Positions 50,586 through 63,928 of a DNA stretch of 64,000 nucleotides are shown in pieces (position 1 is the stretch's first letter; each line of letters starts with the position of its first letter). The translations under genes and the position numbers were made by a program. Below the pieces are notes generated by a model. That model was not told where the DNA came from. It searched no databases and worked only from the letters and a program-made list of their open reading frames with translations. Source of the stretch: Tyto alba (Eukaryota > Chordata > Aves > Strigiformes > Tytonidae); the NCBI RefSeq assembly GCF_018691265.1, contig NW_024881313.1:8089501-8153500 (forward strand), given 5' to 3'.

Positions 50586-53430
50586 CCACCCAGCTTTCAA
50601 TAATAAAATAATTTTGACAGAGGGCCCATGTTTCAACATTTTTAATAAAAACAAAATAAAAAAACCATCAGTAACAGAGCAGTAAAGTTTTCCCTCTCTT
50701 TCCTCTTTGCCAAAACTAACAGAAAGGAAAATGTCAGCCTGGCTTGGCTCCAGAAAAGAAGGAAATTGAATGGTCTTAGTTCTTATTCTTTGACTAGTAG
50801 CATTGTGTACATAGAAGACTTGACTCTTGGGCTCATTTTGACGGATCTGAAACACAGATAAGAATGTAGAAGACTAGATTCTGTAATTTATAGCCAATGA
50901 TTCTGTTTAAGATCTTTCAGTACCACATAACAAATCAATATGATTTAGAAAATAACATGGTTTCTGCCATTGACATAAGCCATATGTGAACTGCTAAGCT
51001 ACTATGTAAGCCACAGCTATAAATTTTAGTCAGTAGGAGGAGATTCTTTATGCTTTTCTGCTCAAAACTATTTAATCCATTATCAACATTCTGAATGTGT
51101 CCTTGCTAAACTGCAGTCTGATAATGTGCTGGAATGTCTCTCTTACACTAAGGGAAGATAGAAAGCTGTCTTCCACTCAGTTTTCTATGTAACTCACTCA
51201 CTTGAACATTTTAATATAGGAAAAAATTGTATCTTACAATCCTGTTAATATGCTGCAGTCATGTACTGATAACAGATTAAAACCTCACTGATTATATTGC
51301 ATATGATCTGTCCAAATAATAATAACAGTCAGCAAAGCAAACCCCAGTGAGTAGAAGAACTAAGTAGCTGTGGCAAGACTGACACAGCAAATAAGTGGCC
51401 AATCTTCCTTACAAATTTTGAGGTTTCAAATTCAGTCTGAACCTCTTTATGAACTTCATGCTTGCTTGTGCTTCCCTTGCGCATCTGAGATTTCTGACAG
51501 TTTGATGACATAAAATGAAAGAAAAACCATTCATATAACAAAAGTCTATACTGCCTATCTCCAGGGTAGGTTTCTTTGGGCCAGAATAGTCCCATCTGAC
51601 GTGAGGCCAAATCTTCAAGTATGTCATTACACACTGAAGCAAAAGCCTGTACTTCTACGCATGATCATTTGCTCATGCAGGTTTTCAACTGATGTATGCA
51701 AACATTACAGGGAAGTGAGGTTTTTCTCTCACTGAGACCAAAGGATGAGAGAGCTATGTAAGCCTTCCCAGCAGAAGGAGAAAATGTGGGATGGGCTCCT
51801 CCGACCCAGTGTTAGACACATTCCTGGATTGCTCTACTTAGCCTCTGTGGTTATTGGTGAGAAACAGGTACCTTCAGAGAGTGATTCAGGTCTTAGTTTG
51901 CTCAATTACTACCTGGAAGCACCTCTCAGGGCAAAGAATTTCCCTGCTGAATTTTCCTCAGGTAGCTGTCTTCTGTGACGTGGGGTAAATCTGTGTCTAC
52001 AAATCTCCGCATTGTTCCCCTAAACTGCAAGCATTTGAAACAGCATAACAAGTCAGTGTTTGGAGCCCAATACTTAGTGGATCCACATCATTAAATAGTG
52101 CTTGAGTCAGGAGCAGTGGAATAATCTGTTTATTTGTCCCAGAGGCACTGAGTTCCTGGACCTGTGATTGCACTTTACCTTCTGCATCTTTGTCCACCTC
52201 CTCATTGCACTGTGTTTTCATGTCAAAGAAAAATGAGGCACAACCTATTCCCCTTTCTGCCATGCCTTAGTTTCTAAAGAAAAAATTTCCACTCACATGA
52301 GATGAAGGGAGCTATGACACACTCTGCCCTGGTCTCCTGCCTGGATGAACAGTGCTCTCCAGGTCTGCAATTTAAAGGCAACCCATGCACTTTAAACTCA
52401 AAGTGTTATCAGGGCCGTGTGTTGCTTCTGATGCAGAATTCCCATAGCACCCTGTCTTGAAATAGGAGAGCCCTAGGGATGTAAGTACAAGCTAAGCCAT
52501 GATTTCTTGCATCCTATCTCAGCAGTCACTCAGCCTGGTTTCTACATCCCTGATGTAGAAATCCAGCTGCATGCAGCTTTGAAAATGTGATCTGCAAATC
52601 TCTTTGTGATGTGAATAAAATAAATAACTAGCACAAATTCAGAGTGTTTCTGGTGTGTACATTTATTTTGTTTATTAAAAAATCCTGTGCTCTTGTAACA
52701 AAGCACAGTATTTGGAAGCAGATCTGGTGTAAGGAAATGAGAACATATTTCCAAAGGTGAAGGGATGCTAGGAGAGGACCTGTTATAACTCTTAAACAAG
52801 CAATACCAGAGGTTGAACATTTCTTTCTCATCACTGGTCCATTAAATAGTTTTAGGAAATGTACTGACTGGGAAAGTATTTGGTCTGGCCCTGTAAAAGT
52901 GTTACTGACCCTGGCCGTTAGCAGAATACTGGCTCTTATAGTGTGGATGTCACTTTGGCTATTAAAATATTGGTATGAGCTATTGAGTGTTAATACTGTG
53001 CAACTTCAATAGCTTGTGAAGATTAAAGGAAAATTAACGTTTGTGTCACTCCCATGGACCAGGCTTTCATGAGAAGCCATTCCAGTCACATAGCATAATC
53101 AGCTCCTGGTTTTGTACACCCAAAAGAAAAGGAGGAGAGAGATTTCAATAGATTAAGAAAATATCAATCTCTCAAAGCAATTAATTTCAGAACATCTAAT
53201 GTCCTGTGAAAATGACTTACACATTTAGGAAGAGATATCAGTAAGCTTAAAGTTTCAAACAGACCTGTAGCGAGAGTTTAAAAAATGGCTAACCTGCCTA
53301 AGAACTTCGGAAAAGCTCACTAGGTGCTTGCTTATATAGGTCTAATTTCATTAATTTCATCAGAATTCAGGCACTGACCAGTTGAAGGCCTGAGCCACAG
53401 TAGATTAGTGGAATTACACCCAGACTAATA

Positions 53431-53469
53431 AGAAAAAGAAAAAGAAAAAAAAAAAAAAAAAAAAAAAAA
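53431..53469. repeat. (AAAAAG)n and poly-A tract
   Basis: The tract begins with AGAAAAAGAAAAAG units and passes into an uninterrupted run of more than 20 A before 'gagagaaataa'. It is a simple low-complexity tract. It could be an old retroposon tail, but no recognisable body precedes it. Confidence 0.93.
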
Positions 53470-55719
53470 GAGAGAAATAATTCTGTGCATTACAAGGCTT
53501 TATATATTAATTTTCACAATACAGCACAGAGCTAAAGAAAAGAAAAAAAAATTCTTGTGCTGATATTTTGTTTTTCTAGTTTACCTTGATGTGTCTTTGC
53601 AGCTCCTGCTCAGAACGAACACAGGAACTGCTCATGAAGACAGCGGTACTAAAAATAGTATCTTAGTCTTGGCTGGGAAATCAAGGGACAAAGAAAAAGA
53701 CTCTTTCTTTCAAAAAATGGTAAAAATTCCCATTTAAATTAGTAAAGGATATACATCTTCTATAATGGTCCAGTAGATTTTCTCAAATAAAGTTTATCCA
53801 CTGGACCTTTAGTTGCAAATGCAGAACACCCCCCCCCATAATGAGAGCTAGACATTCAAGCATAGACCAGTTCATATCTCAAAGATCCAGCTCCTCTAAA
53901 CTGCTTGAATCTTTGTCCTCTACATGGTATTTACTACAAGTTTTGGTTCAGAGCAAAGCAGATAAATGGTTCCTCTTACTGAGCATTCCATGGTCTTTGT
54001 GTGATGTAACATCTGTCAGAAAGTCATAGATTGATGTTTCAGTTTTATGCACTACTGTGGGCTTTGGCCTCAGAACTAAAACCAAAATAAATGTGAGCAT
54101 TTTTGGACCTTCTGCTAAAACTATGCTGTGCATTCCTTTAATCTTTCTTTCTAGAGACACTGTACAATAGTTTCCTTGTTTTAGACCTTCAGCATTGCTG
54201 ACATTAATGCAATTATTTTTGACAAGTTGAAAATCTTCCTGTAATTGAGTTTCTATTTGACTTTAATGTTTGCCCCATTTGGAAGGCCCTGCTAACAGAT
54301 TTCAAGCTGTGATAATAATATTTCCTTCCTCTATTATCAAACGTTCTAATCTGTTTTCTTTCCAGATCACCACTGCTCAAAACGGCCATAAGATATTTTT
54401 CAAAAGGTGGAAAAGGTCCTCTTTGCAAAGGCGTAGGGTTTGGGGACTTCATAAATTTTTTTTTTAACCATATATCCAAATGACTCAGTGAGTCTCAAAC
54501 AAAACAAGTCAATGAGAGCGGAAGCAAAAAGTTAGAATTTTACACAATGATATTTACTTACCATCTTTCATAAAGCAGGAACATTTTTAAAAGTAGTCTC
54601 TATAATTACTATGTCATGTATTAACTGATATAGGTACAATGAAATATAAGTTTGCTGAAAGTATTTTTCTCAGCTCAGTTGTTATAAAAGCCATATAACA
54701 GTTAAATTTAAAAATCTTTCCCCCCCTAAGTTATTTTCCTTAAACTGTTTCCCTTTACTTGTATGATCTTTCTTATTTCTACACTCAAGAACACATTAAA
54801 GAAAGAAAAATTAAAGACTTCAGTCTTTACCAGTACAAATTTCCTGAACTGTCACTCACAGAAGTTATTGCCACAAACTTTCTCTTTTAAGGCACACTGA
54901 CAATGAAGTTATCGTTTTGGTTTCAACATCATTTTCCTTTTTTCCTGGCAGGGTTGCTTCAAGTCATTTATTCTGAGTTTTCCATGCCAAAGCATAGCCA
55001 TGTTACTCTAACAAACAGACTCTGGAGCCTTTGTGGCTATCTGATAGTTTGAGTTTAAAAGAAAAATGTTAGCCTTCAACTCTGGCTGTAACCCTCTGCT
55101 TTTGGAAAGTGCAACTAGGGAAACAGTATATAGATATTAGAGGCAAATTTGGTTTTCCCTCAACTCACTATTCCAAATGATATTTAAGGAATAAAAGATA
55201 AAGCAATTTTTTAGTAGAAATCCCTGGCAAATCAGCCAAACAAAGGGCTGTTCAATATACAAGTAGGATTGTTTTTAAGCACTACCTACTCCAAAACCTT
55301 GTTCTTGGGCTACGTCAGCTGGTGGTCACCTAGACCAGCAGATTTGACAAGGACGTATACTACCATTCAAGTTTCACCCAAGATGTGCATACCAGCACTC
55401 ATTTAAAGTATTAGTCAGATTTATTATGCATTTTTCAGGGTGTATGGAAGTTGGAATCAGATGAGAGAGGCAGTAAGCTATGATCTCAGCTATTCTTTTA
55501 TTGATGCAATTATTGGCAATTGCTCTGACATCCCTTCTCTGCAAAACTCAAAAATGAATCCCCTCATCACCAATGTAGACAGAGACATAACTGTAAGGAC
55601 ATAATTATTATGGTCGTACTCTATGGAAGAGCAGCTACCCCATGCTTAGCCCCTGTATGTTTCCTTTGCCTTGTATACAAAACATTTAATCAGAAGGGGA
55701 AAGATCCTCTTGGAAAATA

Positions 55720-55775
55720 GCTGGACCAGATTTCTGCCATGGGTATATAGGAGTAGCAATGAAGAACATTAAAAC
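55720..55775. mobile_element. Possible MITE-like arm
   Basis: 'ctggaccagatttctgccat' and 'gtatataggagtagcaatga' resemble one arm of another palindromic amniote repeat that starts GGCCAGATTCTG and contains GGAGTAACTCCATTGA. Only one arm is visible, so this is a weak call. Confidence 0.25.
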
Positions 55776-56122
55776 ATAAGGCCACAATAATAATTGGGAA
55801 CTGCTCTGATGGTGCTTCTGGGGACTGTGCATAATCACTTCTCTTTCTCATCTCTCTGTTTCCCTTGGTTCCTCAACATGCTGCACTGGGCTGAAGCCAT
55901 ACACCGAAGAGGACTGTTGCCTTTGCAGGAGTTATAGTCAATATTTCAGAACAGCCATCAACTGTCCCCATGTTGAGGAGAAATTTAGCCATGAGACTTT
56001 TGATGAAAGATGAAATTATGGTACATCACAAACCTCTTAAGCAAATGATGAAATAGTAATGCACTGTGTTTCCTTGCCATCTGGGTTTCATTAATAGATT
56101 ATGTTATAGAATGTGTTTCCAT

Positions 56123-56149
56123 TAACAAATAAGAAATGCTTATTTGTTA
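56123..56149. repeat. Perfect 11-bp hairpin with 5-base loop
   Basis: The arms TAACAAATAAG and CTTATTTGTTA are exact reverse complements separated by AAATG. Nothing beyond the arms extends the pairing well, so it is too short for a microRNA precursor. It may be a cruciform-prone site, a dimeric binding site (each arm holds a forkhead-like AACAAAT/ATTTGTT core) or chance. Confidence 0.8.
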
Positions 56150-57740
56150 CCCAAATTCAGTCTGGCATTATTCATGGATTCATGATCCTGCTTATCACCA
56201 GATACTCCATTTCATGCTGGTATTCATGAAAATGCCCACCAACCACCCCAGATTTCCGTGTGCGTGCCAGAAATGCACTGTTATTCATTGTTTGTCCTTT
56301 TTCTCTCATTAAAGAGGGCAATTCTTCTGATGGGGGAGCAGGAAGCATGACCCATTCCATGCTGCGAGTGGAGAGCTTGAGACTTTTCAGGTCTGAAACC
56401 CGAGCAGGGAATTGAGAAGGTGCAAACTCGCTCACAGCAAAATGAACCCTGTGTGACACAAGAATGTTGAATTTCACACAGGGCTGGTACTGGTATATTA
56501 AGTGTGTGATGAATGCAGGAGAAAAAACACACCTTGCAGTGTTGGTGTAAAAGATTTTGTAGTTGGTATTTTGTCCCATAGATCTACAGCTTATACCTTT
56601 GCTCTAATCAGTGTCTTGGTGTCACACTTATTACAAAAAAAAATCGTACGTTGAAGCTTTCTTTACCATTGAACACCAGAAATCTCAACTTATTTTTGAG
56701 CATTAATATATGTTTCTAAATATCATTTGCATTTGCCAGGAGGTTCTTCCATGTAACCAGAAATGTGCAGAAAAAGCTTTTCACAGAAGAAAAACAACTG
56801 GCAGAACTGATAGCCCCAAAGACAGCTATGCTCCCCCTTACCTGCCTTTCCTATTAATGGAATGATGTTGTCTATAATAGAACCAGATAAAATGGAATGT
56901 TTCTTGAGTAAATAAGCTTATATATAAGGATTATCTAGGTAGAAAGTTTTCAAACACCTAGCAACTTCTGGGCTGTGCTGTTAATGTATGAAGCAAGCTG
57001 CTGCAATGTACTATACTGCTCTTTGCAGTATGGCATTGTGAAGCAATTAACACTTTTTTTACATTACTGCTTTTTCTTTTGCTATTTACACATTTAACAA
57101 TGCAGATTTCAGTTAATGAACTATAATGGGTATTCTGTACATGATTTTTTTAACCTGCTGTTACTATATAAATTGCCCCTCGATGTCATTAGCTTTCATT
57201 GGCACCTTCTAAAATACCCAGGCTTGAAAATTTTGTAATTTAGGATTCCCTGGAGAAGAGTCCGTCTCTGAAGAACATTTATTTTAACATTAGGAAAGAT
57301 GAAAGCTACAAAGTTATTACAAGGCCTTAGCAATAGGAAATGTAACTTGTTGATTTTAAAAGACAGAACAGAAAGCTGAAATACCAAAATCTGTTGGGGA
57401 AGTCTGTTTAATGAACCATCAAGCAAAACAGAGAGAAACTCATCGAGCAGACTGGTGAGCATATTTGGCCACCAGAAATGTCATGATATGGAAATGAGCT
57501 TGTCTGAACAAATCTGTATGCTCTATTAGCTGGATGCATGAGTATAACATGAATCTAAACAGTGCCAGTATTGCTAAATAATGCAGATATTTCTGCACAT
57601 TCTTCTGCATTACATGTTAGGCAATATTACACTGCATATAGGTTATAGAGATCTTAGAGAGTTTATAATCTGTACTACTCTCCATTCCCTTATTCTCCTG
57701 TGAGAGCATGCAAGACAATCTTGTCCATAGTTGCCTCATG

Positions 57741-57753
57741 TTTTTTTTTTTTT
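57741..57753. repeat. Poly-T run (13)
   Basis: Short homopolymer followed by 'attccag'. It resembles a polypyrimidine tract plus AG, but no exon-like sequence follows. Confidence 0.9.
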
Positions 57754-57967
57754 ATTCCAGTGCCCTCATACTAGCTAACTGGTTTGTGATTTGAAATTTT
57801 GATTGCACATGAGTTAACACTGAATGATCAGTAGGGTTACAACTGTTACATCATACACAAAACAAGATAATAAATAACACAGAAAGTTTCATAAATGGAG
57901 TTTTTCTGTAGATGAAAGTGGTTTGCCATTTTTGCCAGAGTAGCACATTTTATTCTGGGTTTCTTTG

Positions 57968-57982
57968 TTTTTTTTTTTTTTT
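57968..57982. repeat. Poly-T run (about 15)
   Basis: Short homopolymer in a T-rich stretch (ttctttgttttt... then tctttccttttc). Confidence 0.9.
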
Positions 57983-59814
57983 CTTTCCTTTTCAAATGAC
58001 AACATAGGTTTAACATTTATGGGAAAGGGTGGAACTGCTCCTATTACTGAGTTTTACCACTGTATTGTGATTCATACCTGCATGTGCTGCTTTTCCTTTA
58101 TAAATAGATATTTCAGTCTCTGTCTTAATCGTGTTTCATCCTCTGTGAACTGAACTTGCTGAATATGCAGATTTATAAATATGCTTGTGATAGCCTTAAA
58201 TAAGCTATTATATTAGCTGTGCCATACTTTTTTACACATTTACTTACAAAACCTCTTCAGATTCATATCAAGGACTTTGGATCTGATTCAGGTCATTTTG
58301 TCCCCACTAGTAAGATGTCTTCTCTAACGTAACTGCCTAGGCTCCATCTATAGCCAGCGGAGAAGGACAACCACATGTAAGAGGTGATCTATCTCACGTA
58401 GATATCTTAGGTTATAGTTAGGTTTCAGACTTGGCATATATTGTTACATGCATAGACAGCTTTTAAGGGTCTTATGCCACTGTAGAGGTTAGAAGGTTAG
58501 AAAAGTACAAAATCAGTGGAGTCTGGATTCCACTCTTCATGATAGCCATGTGACTGCTAACTAGAATGGTTCCTTGAATTTTTAAATATTCTTCACTACC
58601 CTTCTCTGATTCTATCTGTGTGGTTGTCAGCATTCTGATTTTCTACATGACATCTAAGGTAGATAAGCAAAACTTATCTCAGAAAAGATGATGCCTTAGA
58701 AGAAATTATTCCATTTACTTCTTCCATGAAGGTCCCAAAGGGAAGCAGTGACTGACTCATGAATGTAATTTGTCGACTGGTCTCCTCTCTCACCTTGACT
58801 GTCTTGCTGGCGACCAGCTGTTCTTGCTACAAATACCAGCCTGGATGTGAGCAATTCCAAGTGTGAGTTTCTTAAAGTATTAATGATAAAGGCACTATAA
58901 TAAACATCTATACTCTGAGAGTAGGCTCTAAAGACCTTCCTGCCCTTCAGTATTTACTTCTTTGTCTTAGTGTCCAGAAAATCAATGTAGCTATTTTGAT
59001 TTATATGCACTGTCTCTGACCAAAAATGTTTTAAGTGTGGATGGGAATGACCTTGATCATTCCAATTAAATATATATAGATTTTTTAGACAGAAATTTAA
59101 GAAGGATTTCAAATGTTAATTTATATGAATATGATAACTTTTAACTTCAAAAATCAAAAAGGGAGGGGAGCTCTCAGTGTCAAGTTTCCCTCTTTGTTTG
59201 AAAGACCAAGTATGACTCGGAATACTTTATCTGTTCTTTGTGTATATGAGGAGACCAAGAACACAACTCATCTAGGGAAGTGATGGGAATATCTCATGTT
59301 AGACAGTGGAATGCCAACACATAGACACACACTACAAAATTGTATCATTAAATATTAATTTACATTAAATGTATTTTAAATATGCAGTGTTTATGCTGTC
59401 TCTAGTCATGTCATCACGTTACCATCATGACTATGAGTCCAAGTAGTGCTAAGGGGTTATTTTTAGTGAGCAGCTGACAATGACTCATGACCTCGGAGGG
59501 AATTCTAACAGTGGAGCACAAAGGAGGACATTGCTAATCTTCATGTGTTCCCACAGATAAACTCAACATCTTGCACAGTGATAGACTGTATACAAGGATG
59601 CCTCATACCCAGGTGTTGAGGTGGTTTTCCTGCAGAACAAAGACTGGTTAAAACACTACGCAGATCCTTAAAAATCAAAGGCCTCTGGCTTTACAAGTCC
59701 ACTTTACAGCCTGATTTTGAAGTTTTTGTTTTCAATGCCAGACAGGTTCAAACAGAATGTCTGTTTTCATTTCAGCTGGGCTAATCCATACATAACATCC
59801 TTTCCCACTATTTA

Positions 59815-60130
59815 CTAGACTGCAGCTATCAAATGAAGATATGATGTCTGTGTTTGGGTTAGTTGGTTTAAATTCTAACGACCATGATGTAATCATTATA
59901 ATCAAGGAAAGCTTGTCTGTCTTTGGATTTGTGTCTCTTTGCCATAGGCCCGATGTTTCTAGTCTTGTCATTAAATTAACCACAATGCTGCCTAATTTTC
60001 AATTTGCAGCAATCTTGCTATACAGAGTTGTGTGGCCCTAATTTAAAGCTTAATTCACAGGGTTCTTTGTTCTTTTTGAACAGTTTACTAATATTTAGAT
60101 AAGCAACCTAAATTGGCAGTAGATGCTTTG
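59815..60130. promoter_or_regulatory. Candidate conserved noncoding block
   Basis: This block is free of simple repeats and rich in short regulatory-type words. They include 'taatcattataatcaagg' (59890), 'cattaaattaaccacaatg' (59969), 'tgtggccctaatttaaagct' (60031) and 'taattcacag'. The texture (mixed TAAT cores, CACAAT and CTATCAAA-like sites) resembles vertebrate enhancers. Two chance frames cross it on opposite strands without coding character. Function is inferred from texture only. Confidence 0.27.
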
Positions 60131-62050
60131 ATAGATTGAACTTTCCCTGGGTTTTTTTGGTGGTTGTCACGAGGGTTTTTTCCAAAAGCACTCATTAACT
60201 CTCTTCGCATCCAATACAGGCAAGAGTTTGGGGAAGAGTTACTCAGGAGGGGCTTAATTTAAATCACTGCTGAAACTGTCTAAGAAAAAGTAAATGTCAT
60301 GAAGCTCCTTCAGTGCCCCAGTTCCTCTGTGTATTTACCTGTGTTCAGGGAAAATTTTAGATTGTATATGTCATGCTTTTATTAGGACAAAAGATGGGAA
60401 CTCTGGATAAATTGCAATTCAGAAGCAATGGAGGGAAGAAAAAGAATCAGGATTCAGACTACTGTTTTGTTTAGCTTCAGTTGCCTTCATCTCCTCTGTC
60501 TGAAAATTTGGTTCATTGCCTTTGAAAGTAAAATGTCTCCATTTTTTACATAATTTCTCTGTAACTGGTAAAATTGGGGAAAAAAAAAAAAGAGAAAGCT
60601 CACTTTACACAACTTGTACATCATTCCTGCAAATTTCACTAGGTTTTGGTGCAAAAAACTGAACTGATCAGAGAATAGTGACATAAATGTTCAATATCTG
60701 AAGATTTAATCTAAGAAAACATTAACTAAATGCATGTAGTTTAACAGAATTGCATTTACAAGAAGAGCTTAAAAATAACTGAAGATGAAAAGAATGAGGA
60801 AGGAAGATGTCCCATTTGCAATTTACATAGACACAATAAGCACTATTTAGGTAGGACTAAGATATGCATTTATGCTAAGTATCAGGAACGAGTTTCTACC
60901 AATGGCATGTTTTCAAAGAATAATCAGCTCAAGGAATCACCTATTTGGGAATTTAAAACTACATAGGAAATAAATTCCACAGAACAATTCTTCATTGACA
61001 TAAGATGGGCTAATGCATTATGTCATTCTGCTTAAAAACCTGGGATGCATTTTATTCTCTTACATTAGGGCATAGACTTCTGTGTTAGGTATGTCTAGCC
61101 TGGTACCGTTTCTGACCCATTGCAGATGCTCATGAAACTATATAAAAAGAGGGTGTGTTTAAACAATTTGATTAAGAGTTAACAAAATGAGATAAATATA
61201 AATAGTGAAAAAGTTATGTGTGATTTATTTTTATAACCACTTGTTTAGGAAATGCTGACTGAAGAGTTAACACAATCATTAAATGCTCTTCATTTTCATG
61301 CAGCATGGATTTCTATTTAGGAAGGCAGGCAATTTTTTTTACTCAAATCAGACAAGCTGTTGTTCAGTCTGTAGAGGGATTATTTACTCATGACCAACCC
61401 CAATAAAGGGCTTACTGTAGGTTTGACTGTCATGTTGTATGAGTGTCCCACAACTGCTTGCGTGCATGTAAGTGTCTTGGTATCAAAAGATTGCTCAACC
61501 TCTGGTACTCACTTGGTATTTATCATTTTACTAAAGTCTATCTCATTTCTGAATACAAACTTTCCTCTAGGTCTTGCCTAGCAAGCCATAGCCAAAATTA
61601 ATTTTGTGAACAGCTACACTGAAATTTTAGTTCCATGCAATTGTATGCAGTGAATGTAATATCACTTATGTCAGAAATTGCTCATTTGTGATTCCGTTAC
61701 ATTGTGGACCACTGTTCAAAAAAGGGTCATCATTAGTGTAAGGCTGAGCCAAGATATGTTGAATTGTAGCGTGAAGAGCTCTGTTTCTTGCACCTGCTAT
61801 GGTGAAGCAGCTTTCTTTTCTGATTTTGAGACTACTTAAACTTCAAGGGCCATACTGCAGAGCCAAATAAAATCTTTGCACAGACAGGCAGGCACTTATC
61901 CAGCTCTGCATGCATAGTGATGGAAAAAGGCAAAAGAAACTAAACTAAACTGAAAGGAATAATAAAACAGAAGGCACTTGCCCAGAGTCAGGTTCTGCCC
62001 ATTAACACAGTGAAGCTATGACTCACTGAGCACTTCTTAACTGCAACTCC

Positions 62051-62286
62051 CAGTGAACAGAGGCTTTGTAATGTCCCCAAGGGCCACACCAAACTTGTCA
62101 CTGACTTCTCTATTTCCAGGTCCAGAGCAAAATATGAAGCTACCAACCAGCCAGCCAACAAAGAAAGCCTGCCCTACAAATTTTCCCATGCCCAGATCAC
62201 ACTGAAAATGCCAGCCCAGCCAGCAGTAAATCCCTCTTTCCAGGTCCTCCCATCTGGAAACCAGTGAACATAGATGCTTTGCAGTC
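62051..62286. repeat. Region with two pairs of short diverged repeats
   Basis: 'cagtgaacagaggctttgta' (62051) recurs as 'cagtgaacatagatgctttg' (62262), each followed within a few bases by 'gtcc'. 'tatttccaggtcc' (62111) recurs as 'ctctttccaggtcc' (62234). The order of the two motifs is reversed in the second occurrence, so it is not a simple tandem duplication. A CCAG-rich stretch with several ccagcc units lies between. It could be an unrecognised repeat or a chance cluster. Confidence 0.4.
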
Positions 62287-63296
62287 CAGCCAAATTTGAA
62301 GTGGCTGCACTAGCTGAAAAATAACTTTCCAAGCTGTCCAAACCCCTCTGAAATCATCAGGCTAACTTCTCTGACTATCTTAATCCTAATTTTCTAGAGT
62401 TTCCAGAGACCCGGGGGATGATCACAGATATTTATGATCTCCCATGTGTAACACAGGAGCAGAGCTGGCTACACAGGAGCTAACTCCCCTCAGTTTGACT
62501 GTTGCTTCTCGTATACTGGGTTATGTTAAATTCTGTCCCCCTGGCACATTTCCAAAAACTATTCCCCCGTGGCATGTGCCAATGTTTTATGTTTTACCTC
62601 ACATCATGCCCTTGTTGCCAGACCAGCTTAGAACTGATCACACCTCATTTTAGCCACCTAAAAGTTAGCTGTCAAATCAGATGATCTCTCAGCTCCCCAC
62701 CATAATCTATGAGAATAAGTAGACACGTACGAATGGGGATTTATCCCATTTGTCTTCAAACACCTTTCTTAAAATGGGAAAATTTGTTCCCAGGAGGTGC
62801 TTATTACTCTCTATCAGCTTTCAGAGAAGCTTAAATGACTAATTTAGACTAGCTGCCAAAATGTTAAGGGACAAAATTAGATGATAAAAATCCAGCTCTG
62901 ATCAAGAGTTGAGCAAACAACACAGCAGCTGAAGCTTTGTGTGCTTTGTCATGTAACCAGACAAACAGACTAACCATCTGACAACTTCTGGCCCCAAAAG
63001 CTGCCAACTGGTTGTTGTTGCAGTTTTAGAGAGGGAGAAACAATGCACAATGGCTAAGTGACTGGGACGAGTAATAGGCAGCAAGAGTAATGGAAGGAAA
63101 TGGGAATTTGCATTGCTCACCATGAGGATGGTAGCAGTTGCAAGAGTTACTATTTGGATAAGTTTAGAGGTTCAGGAAATATTGGGAGCATTATCAGACT
63201 ACTTCTCTGCTATGTAAATCTTCAAATGTGAGTGAAGTGTAGCCTCTGACATTTTTCAGGTAAAGATATCTTTAAGAAATAATTTCATGTTTTACA

Positions 63297-63330
63297 AAAT
63301 ACATACATATATATATACATATCTATTTCA
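63297..63330. repeat. (ATAC/ATAT)n microsatellite
   Basis: 'aaatacatacatatatatat' then 'acatatctattt': a short degenerate AT microsatellite. Confidence 0.87.
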
Positions 63331-63916
63331 AAGTATAAAAATACATAAAAATCTGGAACATATCCCTCTCTTTTTAAATGTATTTTACTGATTACCTACC
63401 CATCCACCTGCCCTAAGAGACTATGATAGCTTGGTTGTACCTCCTCTGAGGACACAGGCATGTCCCTTTTAGAACAGAACAGCATTCCGTGCAATCCCAA
63501 ACTCAAGTAACCAGCCCCAGTCACCTCCCAGGTAGGCAGGAGGAATCTCACTCTAGGCAGGTATGGAACCACCGGCCCATAAAGAGTGATGAGGTGTTTT
63601 TCATTTCTTACCTTAGCACCTGTTAATTAGAGCTAAACTTATCTCTGTTGCAGTCTCAGTGGTTTCCTTCTGCCAGTCCTCATGAGACATGACCTTTTGC
63701 TGCTGCTGCAGCTTCTAGATATTCATGAATGTTTTTATTCTTCTAGCTCCATAAGTCCGAGTGCTAACCTGAGTAGCCTTCCAAGAAAATGAAATAATTT
63801 AACAGGAATGATGTAATGCTGTGTAAGTGTGTTCAGGCTCTTACATGCCAGTGTCCTACAAAAGTCTTTCCTCCTAAAGGATAAATTATAGATGATGAAG
63901 TCTGCTGCAAACCACC

Positions 63917-63928
63917 CACACACACACA
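63917..63928. repeat. Short (CA)n repeat
   Basis: Six CA units in 'cccacacacacacagcc'. Confidence 0.85.

Noticed and set aside
56172..56579. 135-codon minus-strand frame as a possible gene
   Set aside because: No recognisable domain, a second chance frame overlaps it on the same strand, and the length is within chance expectation for the window.
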